A stretch of 64,000 bases of DNA from Pasteurella sp049670895 (GTDB lineage: Bacteria > Pseudomonadota > Gammaproteobacteria > Enterobacterales > Pasteurellaceae), in NCBI RefSeq assembly GCF_049670895.1, contig NZ_CP187170.1. One strand, 5' to 3'. Below, piece after piece: positions 8,221-17,864 of this stretch (positions are counted from its first letter, which is position 1; every line of letters starts with the position of its first letter). Below the pieces are notes generated by a model that saw only the letters and a program-made list of their open reading frames with translations, was not told where the DNA came from and made no database searches. Position numbers and translations under genes: made by a program.

Positions 8221-8799
8221 ATGGCAAAGCTTTATTTTTATTATTCCACAATGAATGCGGGAAAATCGACAACCTTATTACAATCTTCTTATAACTATCA
8301 AGAGCGTGATATGAATACCTTGGTTTATACGGCAGCCATTGATAACCGCTTTGGTGTGGGAAAAGTGACCTCTCGAATTGGCATTAGCCAAGATGCCCAA
8401 CTTTTCCATAAAGACAGTGATCTGTTGGCGGAAATTGAACAGCATCTTACACAGCAAACGTTACATTGCATTTTAGTGGACGAAGCCCAATTTCTCACCA
8501 AGCAGCAGGTGTATCAACTCAGTGAGGTGGTGGACAAATTGCATATTCCCGTGTTGTGTTATGGCTTACGCACGGATTTCCAAGCAGAATTATTTGAGGG
8601 CAGTCAATATTTGCTTGCTTGGGCAGATCAGTTAGAAGAGCTGAAAACCATTTGTTATTGCGGACGTAAAGCCAACTTTGTCTTACGCTTAAATGAAAAT
8701 GGCGAGGTTGTGCGTGATGGGGCACAAATTCAAATTGGTGGGAATGACCGTTATATGTCTGTGTGTCGCCGACATTATAAAGAGAAGATGGCCTGTTAA
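8221..8799 (+). CDS. tdk: thymidine kinase
   Basis: 192-residue type II thymidine kinase of the pyrimidine salvage pathway (thymidine to dTMP). It has the P-loop MNAGKSTTL near residue 11, the Walker B-like LVDEAQFL near 90, and a C-terminal structural zinc site (CYCGRKA ... CRRH). The length matches the family. The ATG follows the upstream membrane protein gene by one base. Confidence 0.98.
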   Translation: MAKLYFYYSTMNAGKSTTLLQSSYNYQERDMNTLVYTAAIDNRFGVGKVTSRIGISQDAQLFHKDSDLLAEIEQHLTQQTLHCILVDEAQFLTKQQVYQLSEVVDKLHIPVLCYGLRTDFQAELFEGSQYLLAWADQLEELKTICYCGRKANFVLRLNENGEVVRDGAQIQIGGNDRYMSVCRRHYKEKMAC

Positions 8800-8846
8800 G
8801 TCGAGCTGAGAAAAGTGCGGTTAATTTTTTAACTGTTTTACCATCA

Positions 8847-8875
8847 AAAGGCGGAAGTGATTTCCGCCTTTTTTG
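8847..8875. terminator. bidirectional terminator between tdk and gor
   Basis: AAAGGCGGAA (8847-8856) pairs with TTCCGCCTTT (8862-8871) around GTGAT, followed by TTT on the plus strand. It serves the convergent tdk and gor genes. An uptake sequence (AAAGTGCGGT, 8812-8821) lies just before it. Confidence 0.85.
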
Positions 8876-8881
8876 TTGTGA

Positions 8882-10237
8882 TTAACGCATTGTGACAAAT
8901 TCTTCAGACCCTGTTGGGTGAATGGCCACCGTGTTGTCGAAATCGGCTTTAGTCGCCCCCATTTTGATTGCCACAGCAAAGCCTTGGATCATTTCATCGA
9001 CCCCAAAACCAATGCCGTGTAAGCCGACAATTTTTTCTTCTTTGCCCACACACACCAATTTCATACGGCAAGGCTGACGATGTTGTGTAACCGCACTGTA
9101 CATCGGCGTGAAAGAGGATTTATACACTTTCACATTGTCTGCACCGTATTGTTCAATGGCTTTCGGTTCTGTTAAACCAATGGTGCCAATAGGTGGGTGG
9201 CTGAATACCACGGTAGGCACCAGATTATAATCTAAATGCTCGTTAGGTTTATTGTTAAATAAACGCTCAGACAGACGACGACCTGCCGCAACAGCAACGG
9301 GGGTAAGTTCGATCCCACCTTCAATAATATCGCCCACAGCATAAATGCCTTTGACATTGGTGTTTTGATATTTATCGACTTTAATAAAACCACGTTCATT
9401 GGTTTTTACGCCCACCGCCTCAAGATTAATGTTGTCGGTGGCAGGTTGGCGACCAATTGCCCAAATTAAACAATCCACCTCTTGGCTGCGACCATCTTCT
9501 AATTGAATGGTCAGTGAGCCATCTGCATTTTTGATCACTTCTTTTGGAATCGCATGCGTGTGTAATTGAATACCATCTTGCTGGATAACTTCTAATAAGG
9601 TTTCCACGATTAAAGGATCAAAACTACGCAAAGGGGCGTGTTGACGGACAAATAAGTGCGTTTCAACACCAAAACTATTCATCACACCAGCCAGCTCAAC
9701 GGCAATGTAACCTGCTCCCACCACAGCAACACGTTTAGGTAAGGCATTTAAGGCAAACACACCATCAGAATCAATGCCGTATTCTGCACCTGGAATGGCG
9801 GGACGGCTTGGTTTTCCCCCAGTGGCAATCAGAATATGATCAGCGGTAATTTGTTCCCCGTTCACTTCCACCGTGTGTGCATTGACAAATTTTGCAAACC
9901 CTTGAATCACGTCCACATGATTTTTAGCAAGCACATTGTTATAAGACGTATGAATACGGCTAATATAGGCTTGGCGACTTTCTACCAGTTTTGCGAAATC
10001 AAATTGATTAACTTGAACATCAAACCCATAATCTGGGGCGTAAAGATGAATGGCTTCGGCAATTTGTGCCCCATGCCACATCACTTTTTTCGGCACACAG
10101 CCCACATTCACACAGGTTCCACCTAGGGCTTTGGCTTCAATAATGGCACATTTTTTGCCATAGCTTGCCGCACGGTTGATGGAAGCAATACCGCCACTTC
10201 CGCCACCAATTGCAATATAATCATAATGTTTTGTCAT
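8882..10237 (-). CDS. gor: glutathione reductase
   Basis: 451-residue FAD- and NADPH-dependent disulfide reductase that regenerates reduced glutathione. It has the FAD motif GGGSGG near residue 10, the redox-active disulfide GGTCVNVGCVPKK near 40-50, the NADPH-binding GAGYIAVELAG near 175, a second FAD motif IYAVGDI near 300, and the catalytic HPTGSEEFV at the C-terminus. Length and motifs match E. coli Gor (450). It stands alone, convergent with tdk. Confidence 0.97.
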   Translation of the reverse strand: MTKHYDYIAIGGGSGGIASINRAASYGKKCAIIEAKALGGTCVNVGCVPKKVMWHGAQIAEAIHLYAPDYGFDVQVNQFDFAKLVESRQAYISRIHTSYNNVLAKNHVDVIQGFAKFVNAHTVEVNGEQITADHILIATGGKPSRPAIPGAEYGIDSDGVFALNALPKRVAVVGAGYIAVELAGVMNSFGVETHLFVRQHAPLRSFDPLIVETLLEVIQQDGIQLHTHAIPKEVIKNADGSLTIQLEDGRSQEVDCLIWAIGRQPATDNINLEAVGVKTNERGFIKVDKYQNTNVKGIYAVGDIIEGGIELTPVAVAAGRRLSERLFNNKPNEHLDYNLVPTVVFSHPPIGTIGLTEPKAIEQYGADNVKVYKSSFTPMYSAVTQHRQPCRMKLVCVGKEEKIVGLHGIGFGVDEMIQGFAVAIKMGATKADFDNTVAIHPTGSEEFVTMR

Positions 10238-10307
10238 TGTTGTCTTCCTTTTGAACGAAGTATTGATGGTGTGTTATTTTACCCAAGCAGATGGGTGATG
10301 AGGAACG

Positions 10308-11153
10308 TTATTCTGGTGTAATCCATTTTACCGACCAACTTCCTGTGCCTTCAGGCACCAATGTTTGGGTTAAATAAGGTAATAGTTGTTTCATTTGGGC
10401 TTCTAAGGTCCAAGGTGGGTTAATGACAACCATGCCACTTGCGGTCATGCCACGTTGTTCGCTGTCAGGGCGTACGGCAAGTTCGATTTGCAAGATTTTC
10501 CGAATACCTGTATTTTCTAATCCTTTCATGATGCGTTTCGTTTGTTGACGTAACACAACGGGATACCAAATGGCGTAAATGCCAGTGGCGAAACGTTTAT
10601 AGCCTTCTTCAATGGCTCTGACCACCAAATCATAATCTTCTTTTAATTCGTAAGGTGGATCGATGAGGATCAATCCACGTCGTTCTTTTGGTGGCAAGGT
10701 GGCTTTGAGTTGTTGAAAGCCGTTATCTCGTTTAGTGGTAATGTTGTCAAATGCTTTAAAATTATTTCGTAAGAGTGGAAAATCACTCGGGTGCAATTCG
10801 GTGAATAACGCACGATCTTGCGGACGTAACATTGTCGCAGCAATGAGAGGTGAACCTGCATAATAACGAAGTGCGTTGCCACCATAATTGATTTTTTTGA
10901 TGAGTTGAACATAACGTGCAACATCTTCTGGTAAATCATCACGATCCCAAAGGCGTGCAATGCCTTCCTCAAATTCTGCTGTTTTCTCGGCTTCTTCACT
11001 GAATAAACGATAGCGACCGACACCAGAATGGGTATCCAAATAATAGAACCCTTTTTCTTTTTGTTGGAGATTTTCGATAATCAGCATTAACACAATGTGT
11101 TTTAACACATCGGCATGATTGCCTGCATGAAAACTATGACGATAACTCAGCAT
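10308..11153 (-). CDS. rlmJ: 23S rRNA (adenine2030-N6)-methyltransferase RlmJ
   Basis: 281-residue SAM-dependent methyltransferase (YhiR/RlmJ) that methylates A2030 of 23S rRNA. The start MLSYRHSFHAGNHADVLKH and the catalytic LIDPPYELKEDYD motif (N6-adenine MTase type) are characteristic, and the length matches E. coli RlmJ (280). It lies beside gor, as in several gammaproteobacteria. Confidence 0.96.
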   Translation of the reverse strand: MLSYRHSFHAGNHADVLKHIVLMLIIENLQQKEKGFYYLDTHSGVGRYRLFSEEAEKTAEFEEGIARLWDRDDLPEDVARYVQLIKKINYGGNALRYYAGSPLIAATMLRPQDRALFTELHPSDFPLLRNNFKAFDNITTKRDNGFQQLKATLPPKERRGLILIDPPYELKEDYDLVVRAIEEGYKRFATGIYAIWYPVVLRQQTKRIMKGLENTGIRKILQIELAVRPDSEQRGMTASGMVVINPPWTLEAQMKQLLPYLTQTLVPEGTGSWSVKWITPE

Positions 11154-11314
11154 AATATGCCTTTAAATTAAGAATAATAAAGAGGGTATTATAAAGAATT
11201 TTTTATGAAGTGCCATTAAAGATGCAACACTCAAGGTTTTTGTACACCAAAGTGCGGTGATTTTTGAAAAAGTTTTAAAAAAGAGGATGTGGGGGGACAC
11301 ATCCTCAAACCCGC

Positions 11315-11896
11315 TTAACACAGCGCTAAAAAGTGCTGCATAATACGGAGGTCGGGTGTTAATTCGGGGTGAAACGCACAAGCTAATAATTTGTTTTGTT
11401 GTGCAAAGACAATCTTGCCATCAAGGGTGGCTAAAGTTTGCACCTGTTCATTATCGCAATGTTGAATATAAGGTGCTCGGATAAAGACCGCTGGAAAAGG
11501 GGTATCAAATCCGTTAATGTCAAGTGGGGTTTGAAAGCTATCCACTTGTCGTCCAAAAGCATTGCGTTGGACACAAATATCCATTAAGCCTAAGTGCACT
11601 GTTGGATCGTTTTCCAACTGTTTGGCTAATAAAATCATGCCTGCACAGGTGCCAAAAATACCTTTACCTTGCTTGGCAAAATCTTGAATCGCTTCGATAA
11701 AACCATACTGACGCATTAATTTCCCGATTGCCGTACTTTCCCCGCCCGGCAAGACCAAGCCATCAAGTGCGGTCAATTCTGCGACCGTTTTGATGGCACT
11801 GGCTTTGGCACCCAGCTGTTCAATTTGTTGTAAATGTTCGCTCACTGCACCTTGTAGGGCTAACACACCAATATGTAAATGGGAATAATCTTTCAT
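11315..11896 (-). CDS. pdxT: pyridoxal 5'-phosphate synthase glutaminase subunit PdxT
   Basis: 193-residue class I glutamine amidotransferase that supplies ammonia to PdxS. It has the oxyanion segment GGESTAIGKL, the nucleophile in GTCAGMI and the His/Glu pair in CAFHPELT. I use the ATG at 11894-11896, one base after the pdxS stop; a longer in-frame start would run into pdxS. The tight spacing implies translational coupling. An uptake sequence lies inside the gene near 11765. Confidence 0.97.
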   Translation of the reverse strand: MKDYSHLHIGVLALQGAVSEHLQQIEQLGAKASAIKTVAELTALDGLVLPGGESTAIGKLMRQYGFIEAIQDFAKQGKGIFGTCAGMILLAKQLENDPTVHLGLMDICVQRNAFGRQVDSFQTPLDINGFDTPFPAVFIRAPYIQHCDNEQVQTLATLDGKIVFAQQNKLLACAFHPELTPDLRIMQHFLALC

Positions 11897-11897
11897 G

Positions 11898-12785
11898 CTA
11901 CCAACCACGTTCTTGCATTCTTTCATGTTGTTGTAGGCGAGAAATTTCAATCCCTTTCATTGGATCCCCTAATTCTTCAGAAAGACGTGCGATCAAATCG
12001 TAATCTTGATAATGGGTGGTGGCTTGAACGATTGCTTTGGCAAATTTTTCAGGATGCTCAGATTTAAAGATCCCTGAACCAACAAAGACACCATCAGCCC
12101 CTAATTCCATCATTAATGCTGCATCCGCTGGGGTGGCGACACCGCCTGCGGCAAAATTCACCACAGGTAATTTGCCTAATGATTTAATTTGTAAGAGTAA
12201 TTCAAAAGGTGCACCGAGATTTTTGGCTTCTGTCATCAGTTCATCATGACTCATTGCGACAACTTTGCGAAGTTGTGCATTCACTTTACGCATATGACGA
12301 ACCGCTTCTACAATATTCCCCGTACCCGGCTCACCTTTGGTGCGTAACATCGAGGCACCTTCACCGATACGGCGTAAGGCTTCGCCTAAATCACGACAGC
12401 CACACACAAAAGGCACGGTAAATTCACTTTTTAATAAATGAAATTCATCATCCGCAGGGGTCAGCACTTCACTTTCATCAATGTAATCCACTCCCATGGC
12501 TTCTAATACACGGGCTTCGGTGATATGCCCAATTCGAGCTTTTGCCATCACAGGAATCGAAACCGCATTCATCACTTCTTTGACAATTTTAGGGTTTGCC
12601 ATGCGAGCCACGCCCCCAGCTGCACGGATATCTGAAGGGACTCGCTCAAGTGCCATAACTGCCACCGCCCCAGCTGCTTCAGCAATACGGGCTTGTTCAG
12701 CGTTCACGACATCCATAATGACGCCGCCTTTTTGCATTTGTGCCATACCTCTTTTGACCGTATCCGAACCTAAAATGCTATTCAT
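11898..12785 (-). CDS. pdxS: pyridoxal 5'-phosphate synthase lyase subunit PdxS
   Basis: 295-residue TIM-barrel subunit that builds PLP from ribose 5-phosphate, glyceraldehyde 3-phosphate and ammonia (DXP-independent route). The catalytic lysine segment PVMAKARIGH and the phosphate-binding FAAGGVATPADAAL are clear. The Shine-Dalgarno AAAGGAGA is followed by two nested ATGs: the first (four bases upstream) hits TAG after three codons and the second starts PdxS. It forms an operon with pdxT, divergent from its likely regulator pdxR. Confidence 0.98.
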   Translation of the reverse strand: MNSILGSDTVKRGMAQMQKGGVIMDVVNAEQARIAEAAGAVAVMALERVPSDIRAAGGVARMANPKIVKEVMNAVSIPVMAKARIGHITEARVLEAMGVDYIDESEVLTPADDEFHLLKSEFTVPFVCGCRDLGEALRRIGEGASMLRTKGEPGTGNIVEAVRHMRKVNAQLRKVVAMSHDELMTEAKNLGAPFELLLQIKSLGKLPVVNFAAGGVATPADAALMMELGADGVFVGSGIFKSEHPEKFAKAIVQATTHYQDYDLIARLSEELGDPMKGIEISRLQQHERMQERGW

Positions 12786-12892
12786 TCATTTGTCTCCTTT
12801 TATCATGATGTTTTGTGTGTGAATGGGTGCTATTTTTGCCTTGATTCAGGTATGATTAAAAGTGTCAAAATGAACAAATTTAATGGGGTCAG
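12786..12892. promoter_or_regulatory. pdxR-pdxST divergent promoter region
   Basis: 107 AT-rich bases separate the start codons of pdxS and pdxR and must hold both promoters. PdxR-type MocR regulators usually bind direct repeats in such a divergent region and repress or activate pdxST in response to PLP. I could not identify a confident operator by eye. Confidence 0.5.
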
Positions 12893-14308
12893 ATGATGAA
12901 GAAAATGAACTATCAATTAGATAAACGCTTGAAAACGCCTTTATATTTACAACTTTATCAACAGATCCGATCATTAATTGATGCACAAGCGTTAAGGTTA
13001 GGGGATAAATTGCCTTCAAAACGGAGTTTGTGTGACTATTTGCAAATTAGTCAAAATACGGTGGAGGCGGCTTACGCACAGCTTTTGGCAGAGGGGTATA
13101 TTGAATCTTTGCCTCGACGAGGTTTTTTTGTGTGTTTTCAACCTGCTTTCTTTTTTTCGGCAAAAAAAGAGAAAAAAACAAGACCGCAGACATCCGCCCC
13201 CACCCCGATTCATTTTGATTTTAATCCTAACTATATTGATACCGAACGTTTTCCCATTGCCAGCTGGCGTAAAGCGGGAAAGGGGCTATTTCAACATCGT
13301 AATCAGGATTTATTAGGGTTAGGGGAAAAGCAAGGTGATAGCCAATTACGGCATGAAATTTGTGATTATTTATTTTCTTCTCGTGGAGTGAAATGTGACA
13401 TTGAGCAAATTGTGATTTGTGCAGGTTTAGAAAGTGTGATTCAACAGCTGATTTTATTATTTGATCATCTTTACTCACACCCTGTGCATTATGGTATGGA
13501 GCGTTATGGTTACCAAACCTTAGAAGAGTTATTAAAGCTGTATCATAAAACCATTATCAAATTGCCTCTTAAGCAAAATAGCCAACAACTGGATCTGAAT
13601 TTTTTGCAAGAAAGTTCGATTGATATTGCGTGTGTTACGCCCTCGCATTTATATCCTTTTGGTCATGTGCTTTCTGTTTCACAGCGTCAACAATTGCTTG
13701 AATGGGCAAGAGAAAAGCCTCATCGTTATATTATTGAGGACGATTACGACAGTGAATTTCGTTATAAAGGCAAGCCGATTCCCGCCTTACAAAGTTTAGA
13801 CAAACATGGTAGCGTCATTTATTTAGGCTCTTTTTCGAAGTTGTTAATGCCGTCTTTACGTTTGTCGTTTATGGTGTTGCCAAAATCCTTAGTGCCACTT
13901 TATCAGCAATATTGCGGTTTTATGAATTGTTCGGTTTCTCGTTTTGAGCAGCAACGCTTAGCGATCTTTATTCAACAAGGGGATTTTGAAAAACATATTA
14001 ATCGCATGCGGAAACTTTATCGGCGAAAAATGGAGCTTCTTTGTAGCTTATTAGCCCCCTATCGACATCAGATAAGCTATTATGGCGAGCATTCTGGGTT
14101 TTATTTGTTGATTGAGTTGCTGAAGGAAACACGCAGTCTCAGCGATTTATCAGCATTAGCGTTGACCAAAGGTGTGAAAGTGTATCCCGTGTCTTGCTCG
14201 GATCGCAAACTCTTTTCACTTGGATTTGGCAATTTAAGCGAAATGCAAATTCAGCAAGGGGTTGAGCATTTATTGCAGGCATGGTTTCATGAAAAAGGCA
14301 CGAACTAA
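12893..14308 (+). CDS. pdxR: MocR/GntR-family regulator, PdxR-like
   Basis: 471-residue fusion of an N-terminal GntR winged helix-turn-helix (about 1-80: TPLYLQLYQQIRSLI, LPSKRSLCDYLQISQNTVEAAYAQL) with a class I aminotransferase-like domain. The PLP lysine lies in YLGSFSKLLMPSLR, preceded by EDDYDSEFRYKG. In other bacteria MocR proteins beside pdxST sense PLP and control its synthesis. The divergent position here supports that role; direct evidence is lacking. Three ATGs occur within the first five codons. Confidence 0.88.
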   Translation: MMKKMNYQLDKRLKTPLYLQLYQQIRSLIDAQALRLGDKLPSKRSLCDYLQISQNTVEAAYAQLLAEGYIESLPRRGFFVCFQPAFFFSAKKEKKTRPQTSAPTPIHFDFNPNYIDTERFPIASWRKAGKGLFQHRNQDLLGLGEKQGDSQLRHEICDYLFSSRGVKCDIEQIVICAGLESVIQQLILLFDHLYSHPVHYGMERYGYQTLEELLKLYHKTIIKLPLKQNSQQLDLNFLQESSIDIACVTPSHLYPFGHVLSVSQRQQLLEWAREKPHRYIIEDDYDSEFRYKGKPIPALQSLDKHGSVIYLGSFSKLLMPSLRLSFMVLPKSLVPLYQQYCGFMNCSVSRFEQQRLAIFIQQGDFEKHINRMRKLYRRKMELLCSLLAPYRHQISYYGEHSGFYLLIELLKETRSLSDLSALALTKGVKVYPVSCSDRKLFSLGFGNLSEMQIQQGVEHLLQAWFHEKGTN

Positions 14309-14341
14309 TAAGCTCGTGCCTTGTGAAAAGTGAGGTGGATT

Positions 14342-16921
14342 TTAGAATAATTCTTGGTATTCACCCGTAACAGGTGCACCTTGTCCATCGATTAAATTCG
14401 GTGGCACATAATAACCTCGTTCTTCCACGTAAGTACGTTTAGGTTCTGTTCCTTTAATAAAGTATTCCATTTTTCCTCCACCATTTGACAATAAGCCTGA
14501 GCGACTGTCGATGGCTTTTTGAATGATATTCGGAGGTAGTTCCAGTTTACGTTCAGGAATCTCTGCTAAGGCTTTTTTCATGTAAGCAATCCAAGCAGGC
14601 ATAGCAGTTTTTGCCCCAGCCTCACCTCGTCCGAGATTGCGTTTATTGTCATCAAAGCCCACATAAACCGCAGTGGTGAGGTTTGCCCCGAAACCCGCAT
14701 ACCAAGCAACTTTGGCATTGTTGGTTGTCCCAGTTTTTCCACCCAGATCTTGACGTTTAAACTCTTTTGACATACGCCAACTGGTGCCGACCCAGCTTTG
14801 TCCTGATTCCCCGTAAACGGCGGAAGTTAACGCACTGCGGATCAAAAAGGCAAGTTCACCGCTAATTACACGAGGGGCATATTGGACTTTCGAATTTTCC
14901 GTTTTGGCTTCAGCCATAAAATTCAGGTTATTTTCATCAAGCTGTTTGCTTTCTAGAGGTTGTAAGTCTGGAATATCTGGCACCACATCAATTTGTTCTG
15001 CCTCTTCTTCATTGGCACTCAGCACATTATCACTAGTACTGAGATTGTCGCTTAAACTCAAATCATAGTTTTTAAAACCGTCTAATTTTTCTGTTTCACC
15101 ATAAATTACAGGAATATCATGACAGGTAATACAGGCAATTTTCGGGTTGGCTAAGAAAATTTCTTTACCCGTGTTATCTAAAATTCGGTTAATAATGAAA
15201 GGCTCAATTAAGAAGCCGCCATTATCAAAGACGGCATAACCTCTTGCCATTTCAAGTGGGGTGAAAGATGCCGCCCCTAAGGCAAGTGCCTCACTGGCAA
15301 AATATTGATCACGTTTAAACCCAAAGCGTTGTAAAAATTCCGCACTGTAATCAATCCCCGTTAATTGCATCGCACGAATGGCAATCATGTTTTTTGATAA
15401 GCCCAGTCCCACACGTAAACGCATTGGACCATCAAATCGGTTTGGGGAGTTTTTCGGTGCCCAAGCTTTTTGCCCTGGTTTTTGCACCACTAATGGTGAG
15501 TCTTGTAAGACACTGGATAAGGTTAAGCCTTTTTCTAATGCGGCGGCATAAATAAAAGGCTTAATTGAGGAGCCGACTTGCACTAGCGATTGTGTGGCAC
15601 GGTTGAATTTACTTTGCTCAAAGCTAAATCCTCCCACAAGGGCTTCAATGGCACCGTTATCACTGTTTAAGGACACCAACGCAGAATTCGCTTCTGGAAT
15701 TTGCCCTAATACCCATTCATTTTTGTTATTTTGACGAATCCAAATTTGATCCCCCACCTTCACAGGGTTTTTTCCTGCCCAACGCATTGCCGATTGTGGT
15801 AAGGTCATGCTTTCACCCGATGCCAACAATAATTCAGCCCCGTTTTTGTTGACACTCATCACGGCTGCAGGGAAAAGCGGCATGGAGTTCGGCAATTTTT
15901 TCAAAAAGCCCACAATCCGTTCTTGTTCCCAAGGTTTTTCTTCTTTTTTCCAAAGTGGTGCACCACCACGATAGCCATGGCGGATGTCATAATCAATCAA
16001 GTTTTGACGAAGGGCAATTTGTGCCGCTTCTTGATCTTTCGATAACACCGTGGTGTAAACTTTAAATCCACTGGTGTAGGCTTTTTCTTCACCAAAACGT
16101 CTGACCATTTCTTGACGTACCATTTCGGTGACATAATCCGCACGAAAATCAATTTGTGCACCGTGATAACGAGCCACAATCGGTTCTTTTATTGCCGCAT
16201 CGTATTCTTCTTGGCTAATGTATTTGGTGGTCAGCATTCGCCCCAAGACGATATTACGACGTTCTTCCGCACGTTTAATCGAATAAAGTGGATTCATGGT
16301 GGAAGGGGCTTTTGGTAAGCCTGCAATAATGGCAATTTCAGATAATGTAAGTTGATTCAGATCTTTACCAAAATAGGTTTTCGCCGCTGCTGCCACGCCA
16401 TAAGAACGATAACCTAAGTAAATTTTATTTAAATACAGTTCTAAAATTTCGTTTTTACTTAAGGTATTCTCAATTTCAATTGCAAGCACCGCTTCTTTGG
16501 CTTTACGCTCAATGGATTTTTCAGGGGTTAAGAAAAAGTTTCTGGCTAATTGTTGCGTAATGGTACTCGCCCCTTGTGACGCCCCACCTTTGCTAATTGC
16601 CACTTTAATTGCCCTTGCGATCCCAATAGGATCCACACCATGGTGTTGATAAAAACGGGCATCTTCTGTGGCTAGCACGGCATCAATGATACGTTGTGGA
16701 ATTTGATCCAAAGGGACAGGTATACGACGTTGTTCACCCACTTCACCAATCAACTTGCCATCCGCAGTATAAATTTGCATAGGTTGTTGTAATTCAACGG
16801 TTTTTAAGCTTTCTACATCAGGCAGGTCGGCTTTCAGATAGGTATAGATGGCAACAGCACCAATACAGCCGAGCAGGAAAAGGGTGAGTAGCGTGCTTAA
16901 TATTAATTTTGCGATCCGCAT
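14342..16921 (-). CDS. mrcA: penicillin-binding protein 1A
   Basis: 859-residue bifunctional peptidoglycan synthase. It has an N-terminal membrane anchor (about 7-30), the GT51 glycosyltransferase domain with ATEDARFYQHHGVDP and QGASTITQQLARNFFL, and the transpeptidase domain with the serine motif SSIK (VQVGSSIKPFIY), SKN and KTGTT. Size matches PBP1A. It is divergent from comA as in Haemophilus, and the first codons overlap a CRP-S-like competence site. Confidence 0.98.
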   Translation of the reverse strand: MRIAKLILSTLLTLFLLGCIGAVAIYTYLKADLPDVESLKTVELQQPMQIYTADGKLIGEVGEQRRIPVPLDQIPQRIIDAVLATEDARFYQHHGVDPIGIARAIKVAISKGGASQGASTITQQLARNFFLTPEKSIERKAKEAVLAIEIENTLSKNEILELYLNKIYLGYRSYGVAAAAKTYFGKDLNQLTLSEIAIIAGLPKAPSTMNPLYSIKRAEERRNIVLGRMLTTKYISQEEYDAAIKEPIVARYHGAQIDFRADYVTEMVRQEMVRRFGEEKAYTSGFKVYTTVLSKDQEAAQIALRQNLIDYDIRHGYRGGAPLWKKEEKPWEQERIVGFLKKLPNSMPLFPAAVMSVNKNGAELLLASGESMTLPQSAMRWAGKNPVKVGDQIWIRQNNKNEWVLGQIPEANSALVSLNSDNGAIEALVGGFSFEQSKFNRATQSLVQVGSSIKPFIYAAALEKGLTLSSVLQDSPLVVQKPGQKAWAPKNSPNRFDGPMRLRVGLGLSKNMIAIRAMQLTGIDYSAEFLQRFGFKRDQYFASEALALGAASFTPLEMARGYAVFDNGGFLIEPFIINRILDNTGKEIFLANPKIACITCHDIPVIYGETEKLDGFKNYDLSLSDNLSTSDNVLSANEEEAEQIDVVPDIPDLQPLESKQLDENNLNFMAEAKTENSKVQYAPRVISGELAFLIRSALTSAVYGESGQSWVGTSWRMSKEFKRQDLGGKTGTTNNAKVAWYAGFGANLTTAVYVGFDDNKRNLGRGEAGAKTAMPAWIAYMKKALAEIPERKLELPPNIIQKAIDSRSGLLSNGGGKMEYFIKGTEPKRTYVEERGYYVPPNLIDGQGAPVTGEYQELF

Positions 16922-16929
16922 CGAAAAAT
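16907..16929 (+). promoter_or_regulatory. CRP-S-like (Sxy-dependent) competence site upstream of comA
   Basis: A 23-bp near-palindrome reads TTTTGCGATC, then CG, then CATCGAAAAA (overlapping at the centre). Its left half has the TGCGA core that distinguishes CRP-S from ordinary CRP (TGTGA) sites, and the right half has TCGAA. CRP-S sites need CRP and Sxy in Haemophilus influenzae. It overlaps the start codon of mrcA and lies about 140 bp upstream of comA. Confidence 0.75.
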
Positions 16930-17060
16930 TCTCTCTTAGTTAATGCTTGGACATAAAAAACAATGAAAAATTACCGCACAGTATAAAGACTCGGGATCTA
17001 AATCCAAAGTTAAAACTGCATAAAAAGTGTAAAAATCAGTAAAGAAGGGAAAATTCCGCC

Positions 17061-17864
17061 ATGGAAAAGGCAAGCAAGATTCAGTTGGGCGTTTGGAAAA
17101 ACAAGGAACAATTTGAGATATTGTGTTTTGATCCACAAAATCGCATTGTGTATTTTGTGTTGCCGAAAATGGATTTCGCCCAAATTGCCCAACAGATTCT
17201 GGCTTATTATCCCAACCGATTCATGAAACTTTGCCCAGTTTGTGCGGTTTTTCCTCATCAATTCTGGCAGAAAAGCGTAATTCTTCCTCAGCATTTAAGT
17301 TTGCAAGAAGCGGAAAATCAATGCCGTTTTTTACTGGCACAAGCCTTACCCATTCCCTTGCCCGAATTATGGTTTGATTATTGCTACGTTCCGTTAAAAC
17401 AAGGATCAAGGTTAGATATTTTTGCCATCCAACGTTCAACCGCCCATCAGTATGTGCAAACCTTTTTACCTTTGAAAGTAGAAATCTTAGACACGGTGGT
17501 TCACGCCCTATTAAGAGCCTTTCATTATGTGATGGATCGCCCATTACAACGTGGAGAGCTCTTTTTATATCAAGATGAGCAGGGTTGTTTAGCCATTCAA
17601 GAGCAAGGGCAACAAACGCTAGTATTGCAACAATCGCAAGGCAATTTAGGGCAGCTTTATCAACAATTTTGTCAACAATATGAACAAGCGCCTGCACAGG
17701 TTTATGTGTACCGTCGATTCACGTCCACATCGAAAGCACCGTTACCTGCGAAATGGGTAGAAATTCAGAGCCAATATCCCTTTATTCCTTTAGGCAATGC
17801 CCTTTGGCAACGTCATGGCGACAATGAAAACTCCCTTGCTACATTAAAGAGGAAGACGGGATGA
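17061..17864 (+). CDS. comA: competence protein ComA (PilM-like)
   Basis: 267-residue first gene of the competence operon. Its size and position match H. influenzae ComA, which is related to the actin-like PilM/HofM proteins of type IV pilus assembly at the inner membrane. Sequence similarity to PilM is weak by eye, so the call rests mainly on synteny: mrcA divergent, then comB-comE. The last four bases overlap comB (ATGA). Expression probably depends on the CRP-S-like site overlapping the mrcA start. Confidence 0.88.
   Translation: MEKASKIQLGVWKNKEQFEILCFDPQNRIVYFVLPKMDFAQIAQQILAYYPNRFMKLCPVCAVFPHQFWQKSVILPQHLSLQEAENQCRFLLAQALPIPLPELWFDYCYVPLKQGSRLDIFAIQRSTAHQYVQTFLPLKVEILDTVVHALLRAFHYVMDRPLQRGELFLYQDEQGCLAIQEQGQQTLVLQQSQGNLGQLYQQFCQQYEQAPAQVYVYRRFTSTSKAPLPAKWVEIQSQYPFIPLGNALWQRHGDNENSLATLKRKTG

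Noticed and set aside
17221..17697. 158-codon ORF antisense to comA
   Set aside because: It lies wholly inside comA, has no ribosome-binding site or family features, and is explained by codon bias of the comA frame.
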